Shown here: piece after piece, positions 11,341 through 20,889 of the stretch
Numbering within the stretch: position 1 is the first letter of the stretch
Layout of the letters: each line of letters begins with the position of its first letter
Source of the DNA: Euleptes europaea
Taxonomy: Eukaryota; Chordata; Lepidosauria; Squamata; Sphaerodactylidae
Assembly (NCBI RefSeq): GCF_029931775.1
Contig: NC_079325.1
Location: forward strand, 52,684,286-52,748,285
Length of the DNA stretch: 64,000 bases
Reading direction: 5' to 3'
Position numbers and translations under genes: made by a program
Notes under the pieces: model-generated
What the model saw: the letters and a program-made list of their open reading frames with translations, nothing else
What the model was told of the DNA's origin: nothing
The model's database searches: none

Positions 11341-12115
11341 GCAATATGTACAAAGAGAAAAATTAACGTTGCTTCCCGATTTCTTTAGTGTTGCCCAATT
11401 TTGACATGGTTTTTCTATACAACATGCTCAAGACGGTAGGATGTCAGATAGTGGAGGGACCCTTCTATTCTAATTCACTCAATCAATTTTATTTCTTCCT
11501 TGTTTACAGCAGCAAAAGCGATTCAAATATCACTCAGCCCTGAACTTCACTGGCCAATGTTTGGCCCTGCCTCCTGAGGCAGCCAATTTTTGTTTGGCTC
11601 CGCCTCCTGCAGCAGCCATTTTGGCATGGTGCTCACCCCTCTGAAAATGCCAAAGGTGCTTGCTGCCTCAAAAACGTTGGGGACCTCTGCAGTAGATAAA
11701 TAAAACAGATAATTGATTGCAAGAAATACGTGGCCTGTGAGAAATGGATATATAGATATATTCAAAAATGGAGCCCTAATACTAAGCAAGAGTTTGTAGC
11801 TAAGCTTCTAGCAGATATTGATCCAAATGTGCCCTTGGGGGGTGGCAAATTTTTGTCTATGGCATTTAATGGTACTATCTTTTAAAATTTTAACTGGCAT
11901 CTTGATTTATTTAAAATGTGAAAACAAATGAATGTTACCTTAGATATTTGGTTTGTTTTATATGTATTTTCTTTTTTGCTGGTAACCTGTTGGATTTTGA
12001 ACAGTAAATAAATGGGTGGATGAATCTAGAATAATAAAACAGAGAGGGTTTTTTTGAGGGGAGTGCATTCCTTGGGGAGGATTTCTTGGTGAACTGGTTG
12101 TCTGTGACCATATAA
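11341..12115. other. Unassigned sequence
   Basis: AT-rich. 11565-11690 resembles part of a 3' LINE/hAT repeat (GCCTCCTGAGGCAGCC, GCCTCAAAAACGTTGGGGAC). No gene seen. Confidence 0.3.
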
Positions 12116-12117
12116 AG

Positions 12118-12300
12118 GTCCCTTATACTATGTCAGTCCATTTGGTTCAGTATTGCCCATCCTGACTGGCAGTCTCAGGTAGAGACCCATCTTTCTCTTC
12201 ACCTGCTGACATCCTTTAACTGGAGATGCCGGGGACTGAACCTGGGACCTTTAGCATGCAACAGCTACATGGCTACATGCAACAGCTACATGGCTGAAGA
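12118..12300 (-). mobile_element. tRNA-Ala-derived SINE
   Basis: Reversed copy with GGGACTGAACCTGGGACC and CTTTAACTGGAGATGCC. A short CAACAGCTACATGG duplication sits at its head. Confidence 0.7.
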
Positions 12301-12827
12301 GGAACATTTTAATAAGCCTTCTGATTCCCTGCAGTCTTTGTGTAGCGAGCTTGGCAGGTGACTGCTTGCTCAATGTATTTCTTATCGCACTGAGATTTAA
12401 AGGCATTTGATGGACACTTTAAAAAGAAGCTGGTAATTGCTACTTCACGATTGTGACAAAGTGGCTGTAGTCTACTAGTTCCTTTGAATTCCCCGCTTTC
12501 GTTTCCCCCCCCCCAAACAGTACATCCAATGCCACTGTGGGTCAGTCCTTCAAATATGCCCACCTTGCCATCCAGACAGCTTGCTAAACCGCTGAGACTA
12601 CGTTCTCATCAGAAAGATAGTACCAAACCAAGTTGAGAAAGAATATATTCTGGAGCAGGAATGCCTCAAAAGCATACAATTATAGGACAGTGTCATGTGG
12701 ATGCTCAAAAAACACACAGCATTGTTGCTTGGAAGCCAAAGCAAAGGAAAACCTCTGTGTGGACAGAGCCAATCAGGATGGCTTTTGCCAACTTCTGAAT
12801 ATTGACATATTTATATCAGATGGAAGA

Positions 12828-13122
12828 GGAAGCAGAAGAGTTGGTTTTTATACCCTGATTTTCTCTACCATTAAGGAGTCTCAGAACGGCTTACAATCTC
12901 CTTCCCTTCCTCGCCCCACAACAGACACCTTGTGAGGTTGGTGGGGCTGAGAGAGTTCGGAGAGAACTGTGACTGGCCCAAGGTCACCCAGCAGGTTTCT
13001 TGTGGAGGAGCGGGGAAACAAATCCAGTTCACCAGATTAGAATCTGCCACATGTGGAGGAGTGGGGGACCCGGTTCTCCAGATTAGAGTCCACCGCTCTT
13101 AACCACTACACCACACTGGTGT
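12828..13122 (-). mobile_element. tRNA-derived SINE (AAGGAGTCTCAGA subfamily)
   Basis: Reversed copy carrying the AAGGAGTCTCAGAACGGCTT variant also seen at 31492-31775, so a second subfamily of the AACTCTTC-tail SINE is present. Confidence 0.8.
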
Positions 13123-13661
13123 ATTTGTCTGCATGGAGAGTAACCTGTTTGTCCTCAGGTTGGCAAAGGGAGGACATTGTTGGCAAGCAATAGCCTAGAT
13201 CACATTGGAGGATAGGGTTTTGATGCTTCTAACACACACCCTTTAATGGTACCCCGTAATCTGCTATCTGAAACCAGTTTCCCCATCCTCCCCAAATGCT
13301 AAGGCCGGCTACGAACTCTGGGCTGTGCCTCCATTGATTGCTATCTGTCCACCTTAGGGCTGACATCTGCCTTCAGCGTGGGAGACTTACATGGATGAAA
13401 CTCTGCCAAAAGCTCGCTTGATGAAGCATCCTACTTAGCGTTGAATTTTGAATACTAATTGCTATTTTCCTTCCCAGATTCTTTTCTACCATGCCAGTTC
13501 ATTGTAATCCCTTTAGTTCTTTGCTGCCTCTCACTTCCCAACATCTTAATTTTGAGCTGCTATCACCTTTTTACCCCACTCTTCCTCCACAGAGGTCAGT
13601 GAAGCGCCGGTGGCTCTCAGTGCCTCCACTTGATATTCACAACAGCCCTGTGAGGTAGTAG
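13123..13661. other. Unassigned sequence
   Basis: Nothing recognisable; ends near a short LINE-like tail (CAACAGCCCTGTGAGGTAG). Confidence 0.3.
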
Positions 13662-13757
13662 AAAAAAGCAAGAGTCCAGTAGCACCTTAAAGACTAACAA
13701 AATTTCTGGCGGGGTACGAGCTTTCGTGAATCCCAGCTCACTTCTTCAGATACTGTG
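13662..13757 (-). mobile_element. Hammerhead-bearing dispersed repeat, family B
   Basis: AGCAAGAGTCCAGTAGCACC, TTAAAGACTAACAAAATTTC and TCTGGCGGGGTACGAG mark the family also found at 19370-20290 and 44882-44992. The ribozyme-like core is on the minus strand. Confidence 0.7.
13714..13753 (-). ncRNA. Hammerhead-like ribozyme motif, family B
   Basis: Minus strand order: GUAU, CUGAAGA, hairpin with arms GUGA-UCAC, GAAA, GCUC, GUAC. GUAU and GUAC can form a 4-bp stem I (one G-U pair). AGCU inside GAAAGCUC is self-complementary, which suits a dimeric stem III. It lies in a dispersed repeat (13662-13757). Catalysis is not shown. Confidence 0.5.
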
Positions 13758-13763
13758 AGGTAG

Positions 13764-14270
13764 GGCTGGGGAGGGGCTGTGGGTCAATGGTACAGCATCT
13801 GCTCGGCATGTAGAAGGTCCCAGGTTCAATCCCCGGCATCTCCAGTTAAACAGACTAGGTAAATAAGGGGGTTACCGCACTTTGTATTACCAGCGATGTA
13901 TTAAGAGTTTGAAAATGTTATAAAAAACATCGCTTTAAAAGGGTTTTTGGATACCACGGCTTATAAATGGTTGGAAGATGTCTTCACAGCTAAACAGGCC
14001 AAACAAAGTGCGAACAGTATTTTTTATACAGTTTTCAAAATCTTAATACATTGGTGGGAATACATAGAAAGTGCGAACAGTATTTTTTATAACATTTTCA
14101 AACTCTTAATACATCGCTGGGAATACCTAGTGTGGTAACAGCCTCAGTGATGTGAGAGACCTTTACTTGAGACACCGGAGAGGTGCTGCTGATCTGAGTA
14201 GACAATACTGACTTGGATGGACCAAGGGTCTGATTCAGAATAAGGCAGCTTCATGTGTTCATGTGTGAAG
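13764..14270 (+). mobile_element. tRNA-Ala-derived SINE split by a terminal-inverted-repeat element (13871-14139)
   Basis: SINE head at 13764-13857 (GGTTCAATCCCCGGCATCTC) and tail at 14149-14270 (GATGTGAGAGACC, CTTCATGTGTTC). The insert has ~57-bp inverted ends GTTACCGCACTTTGTATTAC / GTGGTAAC and an internal duplication of AGTGCGAACAGTATTTTTTA. Confidence 0.75.
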
Positions 14271-14484
14271 TGTAACCTACTGTAACCAGTAGGGGTAAAA
14301 GCAGTTTGGAGGAAGGTAATGTTCAGCAAGAAGGTTGAAAGAGCCCCTCTCCTCATTCACCACTTTCTCCTCTAAATCGTAGTCTCCACAGCTGGCCTCC
14401 ATAAAAGAAAAGAAAAACTACCTACATATTTCAAAAGAAATATGACTGTGAATGTATGACCCTCCCCCTTTTAAGTGTTTATTA

Positions 14485-14765
14485 CCATACATAAGAAGAG
14501 CCCTCCTGGATCAGACCAGGGAGGGTCCATCTAGTCCAGCATCCTGTCTCGAACAGTGGCCAACCAGTTCCTCTGGAGGGCCAACAACAGGGCACAGAGG
14601 ACTTCCCCTTATGTTGCCTCCCGGCACTGGCATTCAAAGGTTTGCTGCTTCTGAATATAGAGGCTCCCTTCAGTCACCATGGCTAGTAGCTACTGATAAG
14701 ACGTGTCCTCCATGAATCTGTCTAATCCCCTTTAAAGCCAGCTACGCCTGTGGCCATCATAACTG
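14485..14765 (-). mobile_element. LINE 3'-end fragment (same family as 262-485)
   Basis: CATAAGAAGAGCCCTCCTGG, CATCTAGTCCAGCATCCTGT and CAACCAGTTCCTCTGGAGGG are the reverse of the family at the left edge. Confidence 0.7.
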
Positions 14766-14767
14766 TA

Positions 14768-15262
14768 ACATGTGCACGTGTGTAAAGTGCTGTTAAGTTG
14801 CAGCTGACTTATGGTGACCCTTTATGAGGATTTCAGGCCAAGAGACTAAGGCCTTTGATGCATGGCTGTTTCCCTCGCGGTCACCCCTCCGACGACTTTG
14901 GGTCTTTGTTCTGATTATGCATGCCATTCCCGACCGTCAGAGGTCGCCTCGCTCTCCTTGCTCAAATTCGAGATAAAACATGTCTCTGAAAATGTGGGGA
15001 AATGCAGGGGGAGAGCAAGGCGACCTCTGACGGTTGGAAACGGCATGCATGATCCATACAAAGACCTGAAGTCGTCGGAGGGGTGACCGTGAGGGAAATA
15101 GCCATGCATAAAAGGCCTAACAGAGGTAGTTTGCCATTGCCTTCCTCTGCATAGCAACCTTGATATTCCTTGGTCTCCCATCCAAATACTAACTATGGCT
15201 GACCCTGCTTAGCTTCTGAGATCTGATGACATCAAGCTAGCCTGGGCCATCCAGATCAGGGT
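14768..15262 (-). mobile_element. 5S rRNA-derived SINE split by a MITE
   Basis: Reversed. CCAAATACTAACTATGGCTG, ACCCTGCTTAGCTTCTGAGA and TCTGATGACATCAAGCTAGC are 5S rRNA reversed; the other end, GTAAAGTGCTGTTAAGTTGC, is the Bov-B-like tail. Interrupted by the MITE at 14850-15117. Confidence 0.8.
14850..15117. mobile_element. Palindromic MITE with TAA duplication (PIF/Harbinger-like)
   Basis: Arms start GGCCTTTGATGCATGGCTGT and end CATGCATAAAAGGCC. The direct TAA copies (14847-14849, 15118-15120) reproduce the intact SINE sequence GACTAACAG. Relative at 37917-38157. Confidence 0.8.
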
Positions 15263-16140
15263 AACTGTAACTTGTACACAAAGGGGAAAAACCCTGGTCT
15301 TCCTTTCAGGTAAATGCAATATACTTTTCTCTGCAGAAGGATTTGAACCTGGATCTCTGGACACTGTAACCACATCCTTTTGTGCGTGGGCACACATGTC
15401 ATTTCAATCCTATGATTTATTATCTCTCTAGAATTATAATTCAGGGAAGGTATTAAAGAGAGAGTAATTTATGGCTTGAAAGCGGAACAAATTGGCCATT
15501 AAGAACAAAATAGCTGGATACACACAAGTGGGAGGGGGGAGAGGGAAAGAAAGTTTAAAAAATACACATGGGGTGAAGTTGGGGAGAGAAACAAAGCAAC
15601 TTGCCTGTGACCAAACAGGAACCAATGACCTTTCTGGAGTTTATTACACAAGGCAGGAATTTCTGACTGGTTCTCAGCAAGAACACCATCTTCTTCCTAA
15701 AACCAAAAAAGGGAATTAGGTGAATTGAGACATGATTGTTAAGCCTGCATTCACCTTCTGCTGGTTTCAAAGGCAGAGTATTATACCCAGTATTTTTTTG
15801 GCAAACTTCCTTGTACTATTCCAGGCTCAAAGCACGACAAGAACTAAATAGAGCGGTCGCAGCAAGAGGGTAGGAGAGCGCCATCTAGTGCCACCTCAAA
15901 ATCCACGCACGATCATATGTGAAGGTCGCCGTTAGTATGCTACTATATAATCTGCCTAAAGTGTGAAAATAATGACTGCAAGGCTGCAATCCTATACACA
16001 ACGAAGGCTCACTGAACACAATGAGAGGCAAGCCTAGGGTCAGATAGGGGAAAAAAAGCTGTACCCGGTTAGATTACTCTTTGAGAGTTAGCCCCATATA
16101 ATTTAATTGTGCTCCCGAGTTAACATTATTAAGCTACTTA
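15263..16140. other. Unassigned sequence
   Basis: No gene or clear repeat; possible CTCF-like site at 15878. Confidence 0.3.
15878..15894. promoter_or_regulatory. Possible CTCF-like site
   Basis: GCGCCATCTAGTGCCAC resembles the common vertebrate CTCF core (GCGCCMYCTRGTGG). A single sequence match; occupancy is unknown. Confidence 0.3.
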
Positions 16141-16144
16141 GATG

Positions 16145-16985
16145 CTACCTATGCCAGAACAGTGGCCCACAGACTGGAAACAGTCAGTTCTGAAAAAGGA
16201 GACATCAACAACTGCAGCAACTATTGGACCACGGCATTAATTTTTCTCCCAAGTAAAGTGATGCTCAAAATCTTACCACAAAGACTGTTACCACATATGG
16301 AACAAGAAATGCCAGACGTTCAAACTGGATTCAGAAAAGGAAGAGGCACTAGAGATCATATTGCACTTTTGAGTGTGTGGATCATGAAAAGCTATGGCTG
16401 GTTTTAAAAGAAATGGGTGTGTGACAGCATCTGATTGTTTTGATGAGCAGACAAGAGGCTAATGTTAACACAGAATAGGGAGAACAGAATCATTTCCAGG
16501 TGGCAAAGGTGTTAGGCAAGGCTATATTTTATCTCCCTATTTCTTCAATCTACGTGCAGAACATATCATGAGGAAAGCTGGATTAGATTTAGATAAAGTG
16601 GAATGAAAATTGGTGGAAGGAATATTAACAATTTGAGACACGCCTACGATACCACATTACTGGCAGAAAATAGGGAAGACTTGAAATGACTACTGATAAA
16701 GATTAAAGCAGAAAGTGCCAAAACAAGATTTTAGCTGAATAGAAGAATGAAGAAACTGAAATTGTTATGATTTTCTGTTCTTTGGCTCCATCATCAAAAA
16801 AGAAGAAGGAGACTGCAGCCAAGAAATCGGGAGATCGAGACTGGGAAGGGCAGCCATGAAGAAAAAAGACATGTAAGGATGTGTTGCTGACGGCCAAGGT
16901 CAAGTTAAATCATGTCATAGTATTCCCCATTACTTTGTATGGGTCTGAAAGTTAGACAATGAAGAAAGGGGACAGCAAGAAAGTA
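16145..16985 (+). mobile_element. Bov-B (RTE) LINE, reverse transcriptase region
   Basis: Broken frames give MLKILPQRLLPHMEQEMPDV, QTGFRKGRGTRDHI and later SKRKKEETAAKKSG-type text, collinear with RTE reverse transcriptase. Many frame changes; an old copy. The 3' part continues at 17780. Confidence 0.75.
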
Positions 16986-17598
16986 GAGTGTGTGGTTATT
17001 GGCATTCACCTTTTGGCTAAAACTTATTTTCAATCCTAGGATTCTGGTGCCCTTGATTTTTGCCAACAGATATCGTTCAACCTGACTAACAGCGGTTGAG
17101 GGGAAACTCCAAGAGTACAGCCTTTCCCACCAAGTTCAATTGTGCCTCAGGCCCCAAAAAGGAAAAGAAATTATTAAACAGCAGCTTTGGGACCATGCCT
17201 TACAATCAGATAGGGCACAGATAAAGAAATATCCAGTTATTTTGCAGTGCATCAAATATTTTCAACCAGCACATTATCTTAGGTCCTTCGAGATCCCCAA
17301 ATATCAGATAATTTTTACACTGGCACTCTCTAATGCTTTACCCTCAGCCCTTCTGGAAAGCAGATACTGCTGTTGTGTTCCACTTTTTCAATGACTTTGT
17401 CCATGTAATACATTTTCTTGCACTGCCCATTTTATAATGACATCTGACATCAGTATATAGCTCCAGTTTTGTCAAACATACTGGGAAGATCTGAACAATT
17501 TTATACCTCTTTTCTTCTTGCTGACTCTTCCCAGGACATAGCTTATAAAGTTGCTAACTTTTGTCTGCAGGCAAGCAGGATATGAAAATGGCTGACTC
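16986..17598. other. Unassigned sequence
   Basis: Possible fragment of another retroelement 3' region (TTTTGCAGTGCATCAAATA, PSALLESRYCC frame), not identified. Confidence 0.25.
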
Positions 17599-17672
17599 AC
17601 AGTGCATTCCTAAAGAGAGTTACTCCAGTCAATGGTCTTAGACTGGAGTAGCTCTCCTTAGGAATGCACTGT
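17599..17672. mobile_element. Short foldback MITE
   Basis: Arms ACAGTGCATTCCTAAAGAG and its reverse complement TCCTTAGGAATGCACTGT. A single diverged arm-like copy is at 48088-48178. Confidence 0.65.
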
Positions 17673-17779
17673 AAAACCCAATAGCGCTGCTTGTTTGAGT
17701 TATATGTATCAGTTATATGTATATTTTTATTTTTTAAACATTTGTTAATTTTCTGGAGCTGATTTTGTATTCAAATTAA

Positions 17780-18176
17780 ATTTGGATGATGACGACTCTT
17801 AAGTGTAAGGGTGTTTCGCTGGCAACCAAGATCAAGATAACTCATACTATAGTATTCCCCATTACTATGTGTGGGTGTGAAAGTTGGTCAGTGAAGAAAG
17901 CTGACAGGAAGAAAGTTGATTCCTTTGAAATTGAAACTGAGGCTATCCTACTTTGGACACATTATGAGAAGACCAGACTCACTGGAAAAGACAATAACGC
18001 TAGGAAATTTGAAGGCAGCAGGAAAAGAGGAAAACCCAATATGAGATGGATCGACTCAGTTAAGGAAGCCACAATCCTCAGTTTACAACACCTGAGCAAA
18101 GATGCTTTGGAGGTCATTAATTCATAGGGTGCTGTAAATCGGAAGCAACCTGATGGCACTTAACACACACATAACC
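17780..18176 (+). mobile_element. Bov-B (RTE) LINE 3' end
   Basis: [40 protein letters not shown], and the end CGGAAGCAACCTGATGGCAC TTAACACACAC. Confidence 0.8.
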
Positions 18177-18219
18177 CCCCTATGCCAATATCCCCTCTGC
18201 TGTAGTCGAGCTGATCACA

Positions 18220-18330
18220 ATATAAGAACATAAGGAAGGCCCTGCTGGATCACACCAAGGACCATCAAGTCCAGCAGTCTGTTCACACGGTGGCCAACCA
18301 GGGGCCTCTAGGACGCCACTAACAAGGCGA
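18220..18330 (-). mobile_element. CR1-like LINE 3'-end fragment
   Basis: GAACATAAGGAAGGCCCTGC, CATCAAGTCCAGCAGTCTGT and CAACCAGGGGCCTCTAGGA, same family as 3333-4070. Confidence 0.7.
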
Positions 18331-18455
18331 TAACTTACAATATGCATGGTACCTTTGCATCTTGTACAGTTATTCTTTACAACACCCCTCCCGCCTCTGC
18401 CTGGAATAAAAAGACTCAGATCTCCATTCCGACTGGTGCCTGACGAAAGGAGCTT

Positions 18456-18963
18456 TGGCCATTTGTGCACGGGAGGTTTTGCCTTGGGGTTGCCGCTCTC
18501 TAGAGCAGGGGTGGGGAACGTCAGGCCCGGGGGCCGTATATGGCCCGCGAAATCATTTGGTCTGGCCCTTCATGGGTCCTGGCTTCTCTCCAGCTCAGAA
18601 GGATGCTGCCCTGCCTGAATCTCTTGGGCCCAGCTGGGGACGGCAGAGCTCAAAAGCAAGTGGCTCTACGTGGCAGACACTTCAAGCCATCTCCGGTGGT
18701 GCCTCTTGGCTAAATGTTTGACCAAACATAGCAGGCTAATTTTTAAGTTGATAATTTTGTATGGCCCGCGAATGATGTCATAAATATCCAAATGGCCCTT
18801 GGCAGAAAAAAGGTTCCCCACCCCTGCTCTAGAGGCACATTTTCCCCATCCGAATTCTCAAAACTCTGCAGGGGGGCTAATTTTTGAGTTTTGAGAATTT
18901 GGATGGGGGGGAAACGTGCCTCTAGAGAACCCCAAGGCAAAACCTCCCGTGCACAAATGGCCA
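18456..18963. mobile_element. Foldback MITE carrying a hAT insertion
   Basis: Left arm GGCCATTTGTGCACGGGAGG, right arm CCTCCCGTGCACAAATGGCC, with matching inner parts (CCAAGGCAAAACC, TTTTGAGAATTTGGATG). The hAT element at 18506-18826 splits the left arm. Relative at 49564-49726. Confidence 0.8.
18506..18826. mobile_element. Non-autonomous hAT element (CAGGGGTGGGGAAC ends)
   Basis: Inverted ends CAGGGGTGGGGAAC / GTTCCCCACCCCTG and a perfect 8-bp duplication CTCTAGAG (18498-18505, 18827-18834). Relative at 35138. Confidence 0.9.
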
Positions 18964-19039
18964 CTGACTCTAGATAGCTTACACGGCTGAAACCTTTGCT
19001 GCTCTCTAAGGCGCTCCCGGATTGGGATCCAAACATTGA

Positions 19040-19310
19040 CTCCGAAGGTCACGGAAAGGAAAGGGTGGGGCCAACGAGCCACGAGCCTCAGGTCAAACGC
19101 CAATTGCGGGATTTCCTTCCAGACTGCGAAACGCGCCCAGGAGCGGCTTCCAAGCGCGCCACCCGGCTTTACGCGCCCCGAGGCTTTTGACCGCGTCCTT
19201 CCTGCAAACGAGCCGCTGGCTCCAAGGCAAACCGGCGAGCTCGGCAGCGGAGTGGAAGCACGCCCGCCCCAGCAGAGTCGCATTTACTTCCGAGTATACA
19301 TGCACAGGAA
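19040..19310. other. CpG-rich patch
   Basis: CpG-dense sequence 1.5 kb before the TRUB2 start. I looked for the missing COQ4 first exon here on the minus strand. Candidate frames lack a donor of the right phase, so none is annotated. Confidence 0.4.
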
Positions 19311-19369
19311 GGGAGCCTGGAGGCTCCCCCTAGCCTTCATTGCACAAAAACAAACCGACCCCTAAGCTA

Positions 19370-20290
19370 AAAAAATCTTGCAAGAGCCCAGTAGCCCCTT
19401 AAAGACTAACAAAAATATTTCTGGCAGGGTACGAGCTTTTTTCTGGCAGGGTATGAGCAAGAGCCCAGTAGCCCCTTAAAGGCTAACAAGAATATTTTCG
19501 GGCAGGGTAGGAGCTTTCGTGAGCCACAGCTCATACCCTGCCAGAAAAGAGCAAGAGTCCAGTAGCACCTTAAAGACTAACAAGAATATTTTCTGGCAGG
19601 GTATGAGCTTTTTTCTGGCCGGGTATAAGCAAACCGACCCCTAAACTAAAAAATCTTGCAAGAGTCCAGTAGCACCTTAAAGACTAACAAGAATATTTTC
19701 TGGCAGGGTAGGAGCTTTTTTCTGGCAGGGTGGGAGCAAACCGACCCCTAAACTAAAAAAATCTTGCAAGAGTTTAGTAGCCCCTTAAAGGCTAACAAAA
19801 ATATTTTCTGGCAGGGTAGGAGCTTTTTTCTGGCAGGGTGGGAGCAAACCGACCCCTAAACTAAAAAATCTTGCACGAGCCCAGTAGCCCATTAAAGACT
19901 AACAAGAATATTTTCTGGCAGGGTAGGAGCAAACCGACCCCTAAACTAAAAAATCTTGCACGAGCCCAGTAGCACCTTAAAGACTAACAAAAATATTTTC
20001 TGGCAGGGTAGGAGCTTTCGTGAGCTGTGGCTCACGAAAGCTCCTTCCCTGCTAGAAAATATTTTTGTTAGTCTTTAAGGTGCTACTGGACTCTTGCCCT
20101 TTTGTACTCCTGCAGACAGACTAACACGGCTACCCACTGTGAATTAAAGACAGATGGATTCACATTCTAGCTGTATCTGAAGAAGCGAGCTGTGGCTCGC
20201 GAAAGCTCACACCCTGCCAGAAAATATATTCTTGTTAGCCTTTAAGGGGCTGCTGGGCTCTCGCCCTTTTCCACTCCTGCAGACAGACCA
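19370..20290. repeat. Tandem array of family-B hammerhead-bearing repeat
   Basis: Units of about 85-108 bp share AAACCGACCCCTAAACTAAA, ATCTTGCAAGAGTCCAGTAG, CACCTTAAAGACTAACAA and TATTTTCTGGCAGGGTAGGA. ATCTTGC starts lie near 19376, 19653, 19761, 19868 and 19953. The right end inverts (20010-20110) and closes with a complete ribozyme-like core at 20173-20212 and the terminus ACAGACTAACACGGCTACCC. Confidence 0.8.
20173..20212 (+). ncRNA. Hammerhead-like ribozyme motif, family B
   Basis: GUAU, CUGAAGA, one A, hairpin GCGAGC-UGUG-GCUCGC, GAAA, GCUC, ACAC. Stem II is 6 bp. Its base pairs differ from copies with GUGAGC-GCUCAC at both partners, so pairing is kept. Stem I has one mismatch. Confidence 0.5.
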
Positions 20291-20359
20291 ACCCGCTGTA
20301 AAACAGCAAAGGGCTTCTTCCTGCATCTTCAGCGGCAAAACTCACAAAACACCACGGTG

Positions 20360-20783
20360 GAAGGTCTTTTGGGTTTTCGGGGGGAGGGAAACCCCAACTC
20401 AGCCCTCGACAGGCTATCCACGCGGTTCAAAACGCCGCGCGCTTCCCTGGGATCGAGTCATCCCGCTTGGGGCATTTACTTCCGAGTAGAACGGGCCCAG
20501 GATCAGGCCGGGACACGCTCGTTTCCGGGTGGAGCCGCCGCTCTCTCTCTCTCTCTTCCTGCGTCTCGTTGCGCAGGATTGTTCGTCCCGGCCGGACGAA
20601 GAGGCGCGTGACCCGCCGGGCGTCCCCCAAGGAAGGATCTTGGCTCAGCCTCACTTCTCCGGCCTCAATTGAGGAGCGCTCGTTTCCGGGGGGACGGCGT
20701 TCCATGAGACACTCAAGATGGCGGCGCCCACGCGGGGAAAGCGTTGACGGCGTCGCCCCTGCGCCGTAGCGGCCTCTTCCACC
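20360..20783. promoter_or_regulatory. CpG-rich promoter of TRUB2, probably shared with COQ4
   Basis: CpG-dense sequence directly upstream of the TRUB2 start, with a YY1-type motif and a CT run. In human, TRUB2 and COQ4 are transcribed divergently from one promoter region. Here the next COQ4 exon lies about 10 kb away and no COQ4 first exon could be read, so the shared role is inferred. Confidence 0.6.
20715..20725 (+). promoter_or_regulatory. YY1-type motif AAGATGGCGGC
   Basis: Exact match to the classical YY1 promoter motif, about 60 bases before the TRUB2 ATG. Such sites often sit just downstream of the transcription start in housekeeping genes. Confidence 0.6.
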
Positions 20784-20889
20784 ATGCGGGCCGCGAGGGC
20801 CGGTCTGCACGGGCTCTTCGCCGTCTACAAGCCCCCGGGGGTTACTTGGAGAGTCGTGCGGGATACGGTCGAGACCAAACTCCTGAGCG
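20784..20889 (+). CDS. TRUB2: TRUB2 exon 1
   Basis: ATG in a good Kozak context (CCACCATGC). Reads [19 protein letters not shown]; the basic N-terminus fits mitochondrial import. The donor is AGCG|GTGAGG, phase 1. Confidence 0.95.

Noticed and set aside
18858-19305. COQ4 first exon in the CpG patch at 19.1-19.3 kb
   Set aside because: The best donor (GTAAAG) gives the wrong phase for exon 2, and part of the frame lies in a dispersed repeat (TACTCGGAAGTAAATG).
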